A program made the position numbers and the translations under genes. The notes beneath the pieces were generated by a model that was not told where the DNA came from, ran no database searches, and was given only the letters and a program-made list of their open reading frames with translations. Of a stretch of 64,000 bases of DNA, positions 1-7,722 are shown piece after piece. Location: NCBI RefSeq assembly GCF_016704835.1, contig NZ_JADIZJ010000001.1, forward strand, positions 1,225,001-1,289,000, written 5' to 3'. Every line of letters begins with the position of its first letter. Within the stretch, counting starts at the first letter, position 1. Origin of the DNA: Sphingopyxis sp. (GTDB taxonomy: Bacteria > Pseudomonadota > Alphaproteobacteria > Sphingomonadales > Sphingomonadaceae).

Positions 1-1319
1 CAATCGGGCTGGTGGCGGCTACGCGCATCGAGCTCATCGGCTATCTTTTCCATCAATTTGCGGGCGACGGCCGCTTTGGGCAGTCGATCCCAGCTGTCTA
101 TCCCGTCTTTGCTAACGATATGCACCTGATTGCTTTCGCCGCCCATCGGGTCGGCAGCGACGTCGTTGGCAACGATCCAGTCGCACCCCTTCCGCACCAG
201 TTTCGCCTGCGCATGCGCGATGACATCGTTCGTCTCGGCGGCAAAGCCGATCAGCAGCGTCGGGCGATGCGGGTTTTTGGCGACACCAGCAAGAATGTCG
301 GGATTCTCGGCGAGCGCGAGCGGCGGCACGGCGCCGCTGCCGTCCTTCTTGATCTTTTGCCGCGCGGGGTCGGCGGCGCGCCAGTCGGCGACTGCAGCGA
401 CCATGATTGCCGCATCGACGGGCAGGCCTTGCTGCACTTCGGCGGCCATTTCGACTGCAGTTTCGACATCGACGCGAATCACGCCTGGCGGGGTAGGCAG
501 CTCGACGGGGCCGGCGATCAGCAGCACTTCGGCCCCCGCCTCGGCGGCGGCGGCGGCGATCGCAAAACCCTGTTTGCCGCTCGACCGGTTGGCGATGTAG
601 CGCACCGGGTCGATCGGCTCGTGCGTCGGACCGGCGGTGATCAAGATGCGGCGGCCGAACAGCGGGCGGTGGTTCTCGGGCGCGAAGTCGGGTTGGCTTT
701 CCAAGCTTTTGTTGGTGTCGAGCGAAGTCGAGACGCGGGAAGGCAGGGGCGGCTTCTCGACTGCACTCGACGCGAACGGCTTTGAGAGGCGGCTCTCGAT
801 CGCCGCAAAGATCGCCGCCGGTTCGGGCAACCGCCCCGGGCCATACTCACCGCACGCCATCTCGCCCTCGTCGGGCGCCATCACCGTCACCCCGTCGCCG
901 CGCAGTGTCGCGATATTGCGCTGCGTCGCAGGGTGCAGCCACATGCGCACATTCATCGCCGGCGCAGCGAGCACCGGCTTGTCGGTGGCGAGCAGCAGAG
1001 TGGTGGCCAGATCGTCGGCGATACCCGCCGCCATCTTTGCCATCAGGTCCGCCGTGGCGGGGGCGACAACGACCAGGTCGGCCTCGCGCGACAGCTGGAT
1101 ATGCCCCATCTCGACCTCGTCCTTCAGGTCGAACAAATTGGTATAGACCTTGTTCTCGCTGAGCGCCGCGAATGTCAGCGGGGTCACGAACTGCTCGCCC
1201 GCGCGGGTGATGACACAGCGGACGGTCATTCCCGCCTTTCGAAGCAGGCGAACGAGCTCGATGCTCTTGTAAGCGGCGATACCGCCGCCGATGATGAGCA
1301 GGATGCGGGGTTGGGGCAT
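1..1319 (-). CDS. coaBC: Bifunctional phosphopantothenoylcysteine decarboxylase / phosphopantothenate-cysteine ligase, 3' end at window edge
   Basis: CoaBC carries out two steps of coenzyme A synthesis: ligation of cysteine to phosphopantothenate and FMN-dependent decarboxylation of the product. My translation from ATG at 1319 begins MPQPRILLIIGGGIAAYKS. It contains the CoaC features GHIQLS, PATADLMAKM, PAMN and EMACGEYGPGR, then the CoaB start ITAGPTHEPIDPVRYIANRS. The last complete codon in the window is Asp at 3-5, followed by TG, so a TGA stop may lie exactly at the edge. Residues about 180-215, between the two domains, are encoded by a repeat-like hairpin (separate entry). The start is 4 nt after the ccdB stop, so transcription is probably shared with ccdAB. 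Confidence 0.95.
   Translation of the reverse strand, partial: MPQPRILLIIGGGIAAYKSIELVRLLRKAGMTVRCVITRAGEQFVTPLTFAALSENKVYTNLFDLKDEVEMGHIQLSREADLVVVAPATADLMAKMAAGIADDLATTLLLATDKPVLAAPAMNVRMWLHPATQRNIATLRGDGVTVMAPDEGEMACGEYGPGRLPEPAAIFAAIESRLSKPFASSAVEKPPLPSRVSTSLDTNKSLESQPDFAPENHRPLFGRRILITAGPTHEPIDPVRYIANRSSGKQGFAIAAAAAEAGAEVLLIAGPVELPTPPGVIRVDVETAVEMAAEVQQGLPVDAAIMVAAVADWRAADPARQKIKKDGSGAVPPLALAENPDILAGVAKNPHRPTLLIGFAAETNDVIAHAQAKLVRKGCDWIVANDVAADPMGGESNQVHIVSKDGIDSWDRLPKAAVARKLMEKIADELDARSRHQPD
718..770. repeat. Inverted repeat inside coaBC linker
   Basis: TCGAGCGAAGTCGAGA at 718-733 and TCTCGACTGCACTCGA at 755-770 are near-perfect inverted copies (14 of 16 positions pair) with a 21 nt loop. 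They lie inside coaBC and are read in frame as part of the inter-domain linker. The arm sequence resembles a short interspersed repeat I associate with intergenic DNA of sphingomonads; that link is from memory. It does not interrupt the reading frame. Confidence 0.6.
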
Positions 1320-1323
1320 CGTG

Positions 1324-1620
1324 TCAATAACCGGTGAGAAGCATATCGAGGGCATTCAGGATTTCGTAGCGCTGGTCTGCGAGCGACGCGATCTTTGGTC
1401 CAAGATCGTCTATTCCTATTGCGGATGCCAGCGGAGTTGCGAGCAGATGCTGCTCACCAGAAATCGCAAAAACGGGATGCAGTCGGTCCATTTTTGGTTT
1501 TCCTTCCGACGGCAAGAGCGGAATGACAAAACGGGTACCGAAATGACCGAACAGGTCGGCTTGGCAATCAAGCAACAATGCACCGTCGTGCGGACTGCGA
1601 TGGACGTCGAACTGCGCCAT
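1324..1620 (-). CDS. ccdB: CcdB-type toxin
   Basis: This 98-residue protein looks like CcdB, the gyrase-poisoning toxin of a type II toxin-antitoxin pair. Family features are the N-terminal MAQFDVHR strand, LLDCQADLFGHFGTRFVIPL, and the C-terminal run from IASLADQRYEILNALDMLL to a terminal Gly-Tyr. E. coli CcdB is 101 residues, so length fits. The ATG at 1620 overlaps the ccdA stop (TGATG), implying translational coupling. A TTG one codon upstream could be used but is unlikely. Whether the toxin is active cannot be read from sequence. Confidence 0.88.
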   Translation of the reverse strand: MAQFDVHRSPHDGALLLDCQADLFGHFGTRFVIPLLPSEGKPKMDRLHPVFAISGEQHLLATPLASAIGIDDLGPKIASLADQRYEILNALDMLLTGY

Positions 1621-1880
1621 CAAAACTGCCGGTATTTCGCAAGCGGTAGGCCGTTTTCGCGGACATAATCATTCCACCATTCGATCGCGGCGCGATTCTC
1701 TTCCTGCCATGCGGCTTCGCGCGCCTTTTTGACTCCGGCGGCGAGACCCGATTGGCAGGCTTCGCTGACATTGATACCAAGTCGCTTGGCCTCTTCGACC
1801 AGATCGACGCTGAGCGATACATTGGTGGGCTTTTTGGGCGCGGTTTTTTTGACCTCGTCAAATCGCGCCCGACGGTTCAT
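1620..1880 (-). CDS. ccdA: CcdA-type antitoxin
   Basis: An 86-residue protein with a CcdA layout: an N-terminal ribbon-helix-helix region (TNVSLSVDLVEEAKRLGINV) that should bind DNA, and a charged C-terminal tail (REAAWQEENRAAIEWWNDYV) typical of the part that wraps the toxin. It should neutralise CcdB and, together with it, repress the module's own promoter. ATG at 1880 is preferred over ATG at 1886 because AAGGAG sits about 7 nt upstream of 1880 but directly abuts 1886. It overlaps ccdB downstream and has its own promoter directly upstream. Confidence 0.9.
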   Translation of the reverse strand: MNRRARFDEVKKTAPKKPTNVSLSVDLVEEAKRLGINVSEACQSGLAAGVKKAREAAWQEENRAAIEWWNDYVRENGLPLAKYRQF

Positions 1881-1892
1881 CGCCATTCTCCT

Positions 1893-1928
1893 TGCGCATA
1901 AGATATGCACATTTGGATTGGGATTCAA
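1893..1928 (-). promoter_or_regulatory. ccdAB promoter with palindromic operator
   Basis: Read on the minus strand, a -35-like TTGAAT (1923-1928) is separated by 17 nt from a -10-like TATCTT (1900-1905). The -10 is embedded in the palindrome TGTGCATA-TCT-TATGCGCA (1893-1911; 7 of 8 arm positions pair). The -35 overlaps the ubiB stop codon. This arrangement suits autorepression by the CcdA-CcdB complex. The boxes were found by eye and the function is inferred. Confidence 0.6.
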
Positions 1929-3478
1929 CCCAGCCAGTTGAGCGCCGCCGCGCCCGCTACTGCCCCCGCCAGCGCGGCGAGCGCATAACGCCACCAGCGC
2001 CGCTTCTCGCCCTTTTCCCACATGAGCGGGATCGCGGGCAGCGGCGGTGCGGGCGGGGCGGCGCCTTTGCGCGGTAATTGCGCGTCCAGCCGCCGGATGA
2101 TATCGGGGATCAACGCGAGCGTCTTGCCCTGTTCGCGGATCCCATCGGCGAGCGCAGCCTCGGGACCAAGCTCGTCGCGGATCCATTCCTTCACAAACGG
2201 ACCCGACTCGTCCCACATATTGATCTTCGGATTGAGCATCGTCGCGACGCCCTCGACCATCACCATCGTCTTTTGCAGCAGCAGCAAATGCGGCTGGGTC
2301 TGCATGTCGAAATCGCGCGTGATCGCGAACAGCCCGTCGAGCATCTGGCCGACCGACAATTCGCTCACCGGTTTGCCGCGCATCGGCTCGCCCACGGCGC
2401 GCAGCGCCGTCGCGAATTCCTCGACATTATGATAATCAGGCACATACTGCGCCTCGAAATGGATTTCGGCGACGCGGCGGTAATTGCCGGTGGTCAGGCC
2501 ATAGAGGATTTCCGCGAGCCAGTAGCGCGCCTGCCGGTTGATCCGCCCCATGATGCCGAAATCGACCGCGGCAATCGTGCCGTCGGCTTTCACGAACAAA
2601 TTACCCTGATGCATGTCGGCGTGGAAAAAACCCTCAGCAATCGCCTGGCGCAGGAAAGCGTGGACGAGGTTGCCCGCGAGCTTTTCCATGTCATGCCCCG
2701 CGGCGATCAGGTCGTCGCGATGCGAAATCTTGATACCGTCGATCCAGTCGAGCGTCATCACCTTGCTGGTGGTACGGTCCCAGTCGATCGCGGGAACCTC
2801 ATAGGTTGGCACCCCGACCATTGCGTCCTTGAGTTCGGATGCCGAAGCCGCCTCGCGCCGCAAGTCAAGCTCGCGCAACGTCCAGCGGCGGAAATTGGCG
2901 ATCACCTCGCGCGGGCGCAGCCGCGTCGCTTCGCCGCCCAGCGCCTCCAGATGCGCCGCGGCCCATTCATAGGTGTCGATGTCGCGCGCAAACTGCTTAT
3001 CGATGCCGGGGCGGCGGATCTTGACCGCCACTTGGCGGCCCTCGGTCGTCACCGCGCGGTGGACCTGCGCGATCGACGCGGAGCCGACGGGCTCGGGGTC
3101 GAATTCGGCATAAAGACTTTCCAGCGAAGCTTCGAAAGCCGCCTCGATTTCCTTCCGAATACGGTCGAACGCAACCGGAGCAAGGGCATCTTGAAGCGTC
3201 AACAGATTGCGCGCGGCTTCTTCGCCCACGATATCGGGGCGCGTAGCCAAGGTCTGGCCAAGCTTGACTGCCGCGGGACCGATCGCCTGAAACGCGGCGG
3301 CATAGTCGGGGATTCTCGGCTGAATTGTCCCGAAGCGCGCGATGCGGCAGAGGCGTTTAACCCCTAGCGGCGTGGTCGGCGCACTTTCGATCCCGCGCAG
3401 CGCCCCGTGGCGCGCGAGGATGCGACCCCATTTCAGCAGGCGCAGGATATGGGTGACGGGACGGGTCAAGCCTTCCAC
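1925..3478 (-). CDS. ubiB: UbiB/ADCK atypical kinase of ubiquinone biosynthesis
   Basis: This 517-residue protein has the UbiB hallmarks: the KxGQ motif (KLGQ, residues 72-75), the nucleotide-binding AVKIRRPG with Lys about 153, HADMHQGNLFV, and VDFGIMG in the metal-binding loop. A C-terminal hydrophobic helix (about 495-513) should anchor it in the inner membrane. UbiB ATPases are needed for aerobic coenzyme Q synthesis and probably help extract lipid intermediates. The GTG start at 3478 overlaps the end of ubiE by 13 nt, indicating a coupled ubiE-ubiB operon. Its stop codon overlaps the ccdAB -35 box. Confidence 0.95.
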   Translation of the reverse strand: MEGLTRPVTHILRLLKWGRILARHGALRGIESAPTTPLGVKRLCRIARFGTIQPRIPDYAAAFQAIGPAAVKLGQTLATRPDIVGEEAARNLLTLQDALAPVAFDRIRKEIEAAFEASLESLYAEFDPEPVGSASIAQVHRAVTTEGRQVAVKIRRPGIDKQFARDIDTYEWAAAHLEALGGEATRLRPREVIANFRRWTLRELDLRREAASASELKDAMVGVPTYEVPAIDWDRTTSKVMTLDWIDGIKISHRDDLIAAGHDMEKLAGNLVHAFLRQAIAEGFFHADMHQGNLFVKADGTIAAVDFGIMGRINRQARYWLAEILYGLTTGNYRRVAEIHFEAQYVPDYHNVEEFATALRAVGEPMRGKPVSELSVGQMLDGLFAITRDFDMQTQPHLLLLQKTMVMVEGVATMLNPKINMWDESGPFVKEWIRDELGPEAALADGIREQGKTLALIPDIIRRLDAQLPRKGAAPPAPPLPAIPLMWEKGEKRRWWRYALAALAGAVAGAAALNWLG

Positions 3479-4203
3479 CCGCTATGAATGGCAACCAACC
3501 CGCCCATGATCGGCTCGACCTTGACGGCGGTGAAACCCGCAGCGCCGATCATTTTGGCAAATTCGGGCATCGTCGGGAAACGGCGGATCGATTCGATCAG
3601 ATAGCGATAGCTATCCTCATCCTGCGCGATCAGCTTGCCGAGTTTGGGCACCAGATGATGCGAATAGGCGTCATAGGCCTGCGCGAACCCCGGCCATTCG
3701 TTGGTGGAAAATTCGAGGCAGAAGAACCGCCCGCCATAACGCAGCACGCGGTGCGCTTCCCTGAGCGCGGCGGGAATGTCGGTGACGTTGCGGATGCCGA
3801 ACGCGATCGTGTAGGCGTCGAAAAACTGGTCGGGGAACGACAAGGTCTCGGCATTCTGCTCGCTCCATACGAGCGAATCGATCCCGCGCTCGGCGGCGCG
3901 CTCCATGCCTACGCCCAGCATGTCCGGGTTGATGTCAGCGACAGTGATGCTGGCGCCCGAGGGCTCCATGCGGAAAGCGATGTCGCCGGTGCCGCCCGCC
4001 ATGTCGAGGATCGCCTCGCCTTCGCGCGGCTTCACGCGGCGCACGAAGCGGTCCTTCCACAATCGGTGCATACCCCCCGACATCGCGTCGTTCATAATGT
4101 CGTATTTGCGCGCGACGCGGCTGAACACCTCGCCGACCTTCGCGGTCTTCTCGGTTGCCGGAACCTGTTCATAGCCGAAGCTGACGGTGTCGGGAGTGGA
4201 CAT
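3466..4203 (-). CDS. ubiE: Demethylmenaquinone / 2-polyprenyl-6-methoxybenzoquinol C-methyltransferase
   Basis: UbiE is a SAM-dependent C-methyltransferase of ubiquinone (and menaquinone, where present) synthesis. The protein starts MSTPDTVSFGYEQVPATEK and shows VFSRVARKYDIMNDAMSGG, the SAM-binding DMAGGTGDI motif and RVLRYGGRFFCLEFS. From ATG at 4203 it has 245 residues, close to the family's usual length. A longer frame up to 4242 exists but adds a stretch not expected in UbiE. The 3' end overlaps ubiB. mutM is divergent on the other side. Confidence 0.95.
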   Translation of the reverse strand: MSTPDTVSFGYEQVPATEKTAKVGEVFSRVARKYDIMNDAMSGGMHRLWKDRFVRRVKPREGEAILDMAGGTGDIAFRMEPSGASITVADINPDMLGVGMERAAERGIDSLVWSEQNAETLSFPDQFFDAYTIAFGIRNVTDIPAALREAHRVLRYGGRFFCLEFSTNEWPGFAQAYDAYSHHLVPKLGKLIAQDEDSYRYLIESIRRFPTMPEFAKMIGAAGFTAVKVEPIMGGLVAIHSGWKA

Positions 4204-4308
4204 TGCGTGTACGCCTTTGCGCGGGGAGAAACGAAGTCGCACCGGCCTTTAGCCAAGGGTTGAAGCGCAAGCAAATGGCGCGTAGCCGCAGCAGGTCAGG
4301 ATGATCTT

Positions 4309-5121
4309 ATGCCCGAGCTGCCCGAAGTCGAAACCACCGTTCGCGGCTTGACGCCGCACCTGACTGGCCAGCGGCTGGTGCGCGTCTCGACGCTGCGCCC
4401 CGACCTGCGCCGTCCCTTTCCCGTTGATCTTGCCCAGCGCCTCACCGGATCGATCGTCACCGGTCTGTCGCGGCGCGCCAAATATGGCATCATCGCCACC
4501 GACCGCGGCGACCATATGATCTTTCATCTCGGCATGTCGGGCAGCTGGCGGATCGGTAACGGCGAGCCCGGCAAGCACGATCATCTGCTCATCGACACCG
4601 CGGCGGGACAGCGGCTCATGCTCCACGACCCGCGCCGATTCGGGTCGGTCGATCTGGTCGCGGGCGATCCGTTGACGGAATTTCCGGCGTTCATCACTCT
4701 CGGTCCCGAACCTTTGTCAGAAGCCTTCGACGCCGCCTACCTCGCCCGCGTGCTCGCGGGTCGCCGCGCGCCGATCAAGGCGATGCTGCTCTATCAGACG
4801 ATCGTCGCTGGACTCGGCAATATCTATGTGTGCGAGGCGCTTAACATGGCGCGCATCCACCCGACGAAGCCTGCCGCCGATGTGTCGCGGGCAAAGCTCG
4901 CGGTGCTCGTCCCCGCGATCAAGGCGGTGCTCGAGGCGTCGATCGCGGCGGGCGGATCGACCCTGCGCGATTACAAGCAGCCCGATGGCGAACTTGGCTA
5001 TTTCGCGAAAGACTGGCGCGTCTATGGCCGCGAAGGCGAGGCGTGCGAATGCGGCGGCGCGATCGCGCGGATCGTCCAGAGCGGCCGCTCGTCCTTCTAT
5101 TGCCCTAAATGCCAGCGGTGA
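4309..5121 (+). CDS. mutM: Formamidopyrimidine-DNA glycosylase
   Basis: MutM (Fpg) excises oxidised purines such as 8-oxoguanine and cleaves the abasic site. The protein is 270 residues, as expected. It begins MPELPEVETTVRGL, giving catalytic Pro2 and Glu3 after Met removal. It has GLGNIYVCEALNMARIHP in the helix-two-turn-helix region and a C-terminal zinc finger with Cys pairs CEC and CPKC. Neighbours are divergent ubiE upstream and rpsT downstream. Confidence 0.97.
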   Translation: MPELPEVETTVRGLTPHLTGQRLVRVSTLRPDLRRPFPVDLAQRLTGSIVTGLSRRAKYGIIATDRGDHMIFHLGMSGSWRIGNGEPGKHDHLLIDTAAGQRLMLHDPRRFGSVDLVAGDPLTEFPAFITLGPEPLSEAFDAAYLARVLAGRRAPIKAMLLYQTIVAGLGNIYVCEALNMARIHPTKPAADVSRAKLAVLVPAIKAVLEASIAAGGSTLRDYKQPDGELGYFAKDWRVYGREGEACECGGAIARIVQSGRSSFYCPKCQR

Positions 5122-5308
5122 TGCGGGGGCTTTTCCGCAAAAGCCATTGACCAAATGGGCCATGCTGGCTATGCGCGCACCCTTCGAGCAGGGTCCGGGT
5201 TACCGGAACCGGCCGTATCCGGACATTGATTCGCCTGTTTGCGCGATTCGGCTGCTCCGGTGACGCTGCGCTCCGACTGACTTAGACCGTTTGGAAACCG
5301 AGGAATTT

Positions 5309-5572
5309 ATGGCCAATACGCCGCAGGCAAAAAAGCGCATCCGTCGCAACACCGCGCGCACCATCGTGAACAAGAATCGCGTCTCGCGCATCCGCACGCT
5401 GGTGAAGAAGGTCGAGAACGCGATCATCGCCGGTGACAAGGACGCTGCGGCGACCGCGCTGAAGGCGGCGCAGCCTGAGATGGCACGCGGCGTTGCCAAG
5501 GGCGTGCTGCACAAGAACACCGTCGCGCGCAAATTCTCGCGGCTGACCAAGAGCGTCAATACGATCGCCTGA
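5309..5572 (+). CDS. rpsT: 30S ribosomal protein S20
   Basis: An 87-residue, lysine- and arginine-rich protein beginning MANTPQAKKRIRRN, with LHKNTVARKFSRLTK near the end. This matches S20, a primary binder of 16S rRNA in the 30S subunit. ATG at 5309 is chosen over an upstream in-frame ATG at 5291 because AGGA at 5301-5304 is correctly spaced and S20 normally starts at MAN. A strong terminator follows. The rpsT-dnaA adjacency is also known from other alphaproteobacteria. Confidence 0.97.
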   Translation: MANTPQAKKRIRRNTARTIVNKNRVSRIRTLVKKVENAIIAGDKDAAATALKAAQPEMARGVAKGVLHKNTVARKFSRLTKSVNTIA

Positions 5573-5595
5573 TCGGCGCTGTCCCGAAAGGGAAC

Positions 5596-5635
5596 AAAAA
5601 AGACCCGCCGGTGTAGAGCCCGCGGGTCTTTTTTT
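5596..5635 (+). terminator. Rho-independent terminator of rpsT
   Basis: AAAAGACCCGC and GCGGGTCTTTT pair across a loop of about 13 nt and are followed by a run of T, 24 nt after the rpsT stop. This is a textbook intrinsic terminator. Confidence 0.9.
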
Positions 5636-6076
5636 GCGCCTCCGATTGTGACCGGACGATGGCAATTGTGTTGCGGTGCGGTAAGTGGCGGATTTACTGC
5701 GATTCGTTGATCTGTAACCGGATCGTAATATCTAAACAATTGAAAATATTAGAGAAAATACGGGTTTCGCGCGATTCCGGCCCCCCTGCCGAGTCAAGAT
5801 TTTTATTTCAGTATTTTTACACCACCACCCCTTGCTCGACTCGCTTCGTCCTGACTAGACAGATGCGTCGTCGGCCTTCGCCGGTGGCCGCCACATCGAC
5901 ATGATTCGCACTTCTTCGGGCGCTTGATCCCGGAAAGGATGCTTGCGTTTGCGCGCAAGCGACGACTCGGCGTGTGGAGTGGCTGCGCGAAGGTTTCGAG
6001 GACGGGGGATCAGCGGGGGCGGTGCGGCGTGACAGAGAGCGGAAGACTTCATGGTGATGGTGCAAGGGATGGAGCG
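5636..6076. promoter_or_regulatory. dnaA upstream region, AT-rich with five GANTC sites
   Basis: This roughly 440 nt gap holds no convincing gene. It includes an AT-rich stretch (about 5690-5820) in otherwise GC-rich DNA. GANTC sites are at 5701-5705, 5773-5777, 5791-5795, 5838-5842 and 5903-5907. In Caulobacter, GANTC methylation by CcrM influences dnaA transcription, so this is probably the dnaA promoter. No consensus DnaA box was seen, so I do not call it the replication origin. Confidence 0.55.
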
Positions 6077-7435
6077 ATGAGCGGTGACGCCGCCACGCTC
6101 TGGCCGCGCGTCGCCGAAGGCTTGCGCCGTGACCTCGGCGTGCGCACCTTTGACCATTGGCTGAAGCCCGTGCGCTTTGGCGATTATTGCGCCATGTCCG
6201 GCGTGGTGACGCTCGAAACCGTCAGCCGCTTTTCGGCCAATTGGATCAACGAACGCTTCGGCGACCGGCTCGAACTGGCTTGGCGCCAGCACCTGCCCAC
6301 CGTGCGCGGTGTGACCGTGCGTGGCGGCGCCGGCGCGAGCGACCGCGCCGCGATCCTCGCGAACCCGCCGCTGCCGACCTTCGACACGCCCGTTCCGGCG
6401 GTGATCACCGTTCCGTCACCCTTCGATCCGCGCCTGTCGTTCGACCGCTTCGTGATCGCGCGGAGCAACATCCTCGCCGCCAACGCCGCGCGCCGCATGG
6501 CGATGGTCGAAGCGCCGCAGTTCAATCCGCTCTACCTCGCCTCTGGCACCGGGCAGGGCAAGACGCACCTGCTCCAGGCGATCGCGCAGGATTACGCCTC
6601 GGCGCATCCGACCGCGACGATCATCCTGATGTCGGCGGAAAAGTTCATGCTCGAATTCGTCGGCGCGATGCGCGGCGGCGACATGATGGCGTTCAAGGCA
6701 CGGCTGCGTGCCGCCGACCTGCTGCTGCTCGACGATCTGCAATTCGTCATCGGCAAAAATTCGACGCAGGAAGAACTGCTCCACACGATCGACGACCTGA
6801 TGACCGCGGGCAAGCGTCTGGTGGTCACCGCCGACCGTCCGCCGTCGATGCTCGACGGGGTCGAGGCGCGGCTGCTGTCGCGCCTGTCGGGCGGATTGGT
6901 TGCCGACATCGAAGCGCCCGAGGATGATCTGCGCGAACGCATCATCCGCCAGCGGCTGGCGCTGATGCCGATGCTCGATGTCCCCGACGATGTCGTCGCC
7001 TATCTGGTCAAGCATTTCACCCGCAACATCCGCGAGCTTGAGGGCGCGCTCAACAAACTGCTCGCTTATGCCGCGCTGACCGGCACGACGGTCGACCTTC
7101 GGCTGGCCGAAGACCGGCTCGCCGAAAATGTGCGCACCGCGCGCCCCCGGATCACGATCGACGAGATTCAGCGCGCGGTCTGCGCCCATTACCGGCTCGA
7201 CAAGTCCGAAATGGCCTCGAAGCGCCGCGTCCGCGCGATCGCGCGCCCGCGCCAGGTCGCAATGTACCTGGCGAAGGAACTGACTCCGCGCTCCTATCCC
7301 GAAATCGGACGGCGCTTTGGCGGGCGCGACCATTCGACGGTGATCCACGCGGTACGCACGGTTGAGGCATTGCGCATCGCCGACAGCGAACTTGATGCGG
7401 AAATCGCAGCGATCCGGCGCAGTTTGAACAGCTGA
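6077..7435 (+). CDS. dnaA: Chromosomal replication initiator DnaA
   Basis: DnaA binds DnaA boxes and opens the origin. The 452-residue product has an N-terminal domain I (MSGDAATLWPRVAEGL), a short linker, an AAA+ domain with Walker A GTGQGKTH (about 157-164) and Walker B LLLLDDLQF, and a C-terminal DNA-binding domain with GRDHSTVIHAVR. ATG at 6077 is chosen because AAGGGA lies 7 nt upstream and the longer frame (to 5924) adds non-family sequence. A perfect DnaA box lies 21 nt after the stop codon. Confidence 0.96.
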   Translation: MSGDAATLWPRVAEGLRRDLGVRTFDHWLKPVRFGDYCAMSGVVTLETVSRFSANWINERFGDRLELAWRQHLPTVRGVTVRGGAGASDRAAILANPPLPTFDTPVPAVITVPSPFDPRLSFDRFVIARSNILAANAARRMAMVEAPQFNPLYLASGTGQGKTHLLQAIAQDYASAHPTATIILMSAEKFMLEFVGAMRGGDMMAFKARLRAADLLLLDDLQFVIGKNSTQEELLHTIDDLMTAGKRLVVTADRPPSMLDGVEARLLSRLSGGLVADIEAPEDDLRERIIRQRLALMPMLDVPDDVVAYLVKHFTRNIRELEGALNKLLAYAALTGTTVDLRLAEDRLAENVRTARPRITIDEIQRAVCAHYRLDKSEMASKRRVRAIARPRQVAMYLAKELTPRSYPEIGRRFGGRDHSTVIHAVRTVEALRIADSELDAEIAAIRRSLNS

Positions 7436-7443
7436 TTCACAGG

Positions 7444-7465
7444 CTTATCCCCGGAGTTATCCACA
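7444..7465 (+). promoter_or_regulatory. DnaA box pair just downstream of dnaA
   Basis: TTATCCACA at 7457-7465 is a perfect DnaA box. A weaker copy, CTTATCCCC, lies at 7444-7452. The perfect box is only 21 nt past the dnaA stop, so it could titrate DnaA or be part of a larger array. Two boxes alone do not make an origin. Confidence 0.5.
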
Positions 7466-7540
7466 TTGTGCAATGGCGGTGATGCGGGTGACGCCTTTGG
7501 GGTGGGAATCGGCCTTTCCCATTTCGCCCTCTCCGCGGAG

Positions 7541-7601
7541 GCCGGGATCTCAACCTCTCGGATTAACGCGCCGGCGAGATCCCGGCTTTCGCCGCGATGA
7601 C
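7541..7601. repeat. Interspersed hairpin repeat, family A
   Basis: GCCGGGATCTC (7541-7551) and GAGATCCCGGC (7576-7586) are a perfect 11 bp inverted repeat. The right side continues as TTTCGCCGCGATGAC. The same right arm, diverged, recurs at 45902-45928. It lies between dnaA and ung. This is a typical sphingomonad intergenic repeat by my recollection. Confidence 0.65.
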
Positions 7602-7722
7602 ATGGTTGTGGGTGACCGCATGTGGTCGCTAGTTGCCATTCGCAGCTGCAGAATATCAAACGCATCGAAAGGCCGTACGGCAGGGCTGGACATTCTCGCC
7701 CCCCTCTGGTGAAGCGCGCAGC

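Noticed and set aside
2078..3367. 429-residue plus-strand open frame
   Set aside because: It is antisense to ubiB, and composition (rich in His, Arg and Asp) is typical of a reverse-strand shadow.
5636..6076. Replication origin upstream of dnaA
   Set aside because: The stretch is AT-rich but I found no consensus DnaA box in it. I report only GANTC sites and a likely promoter.
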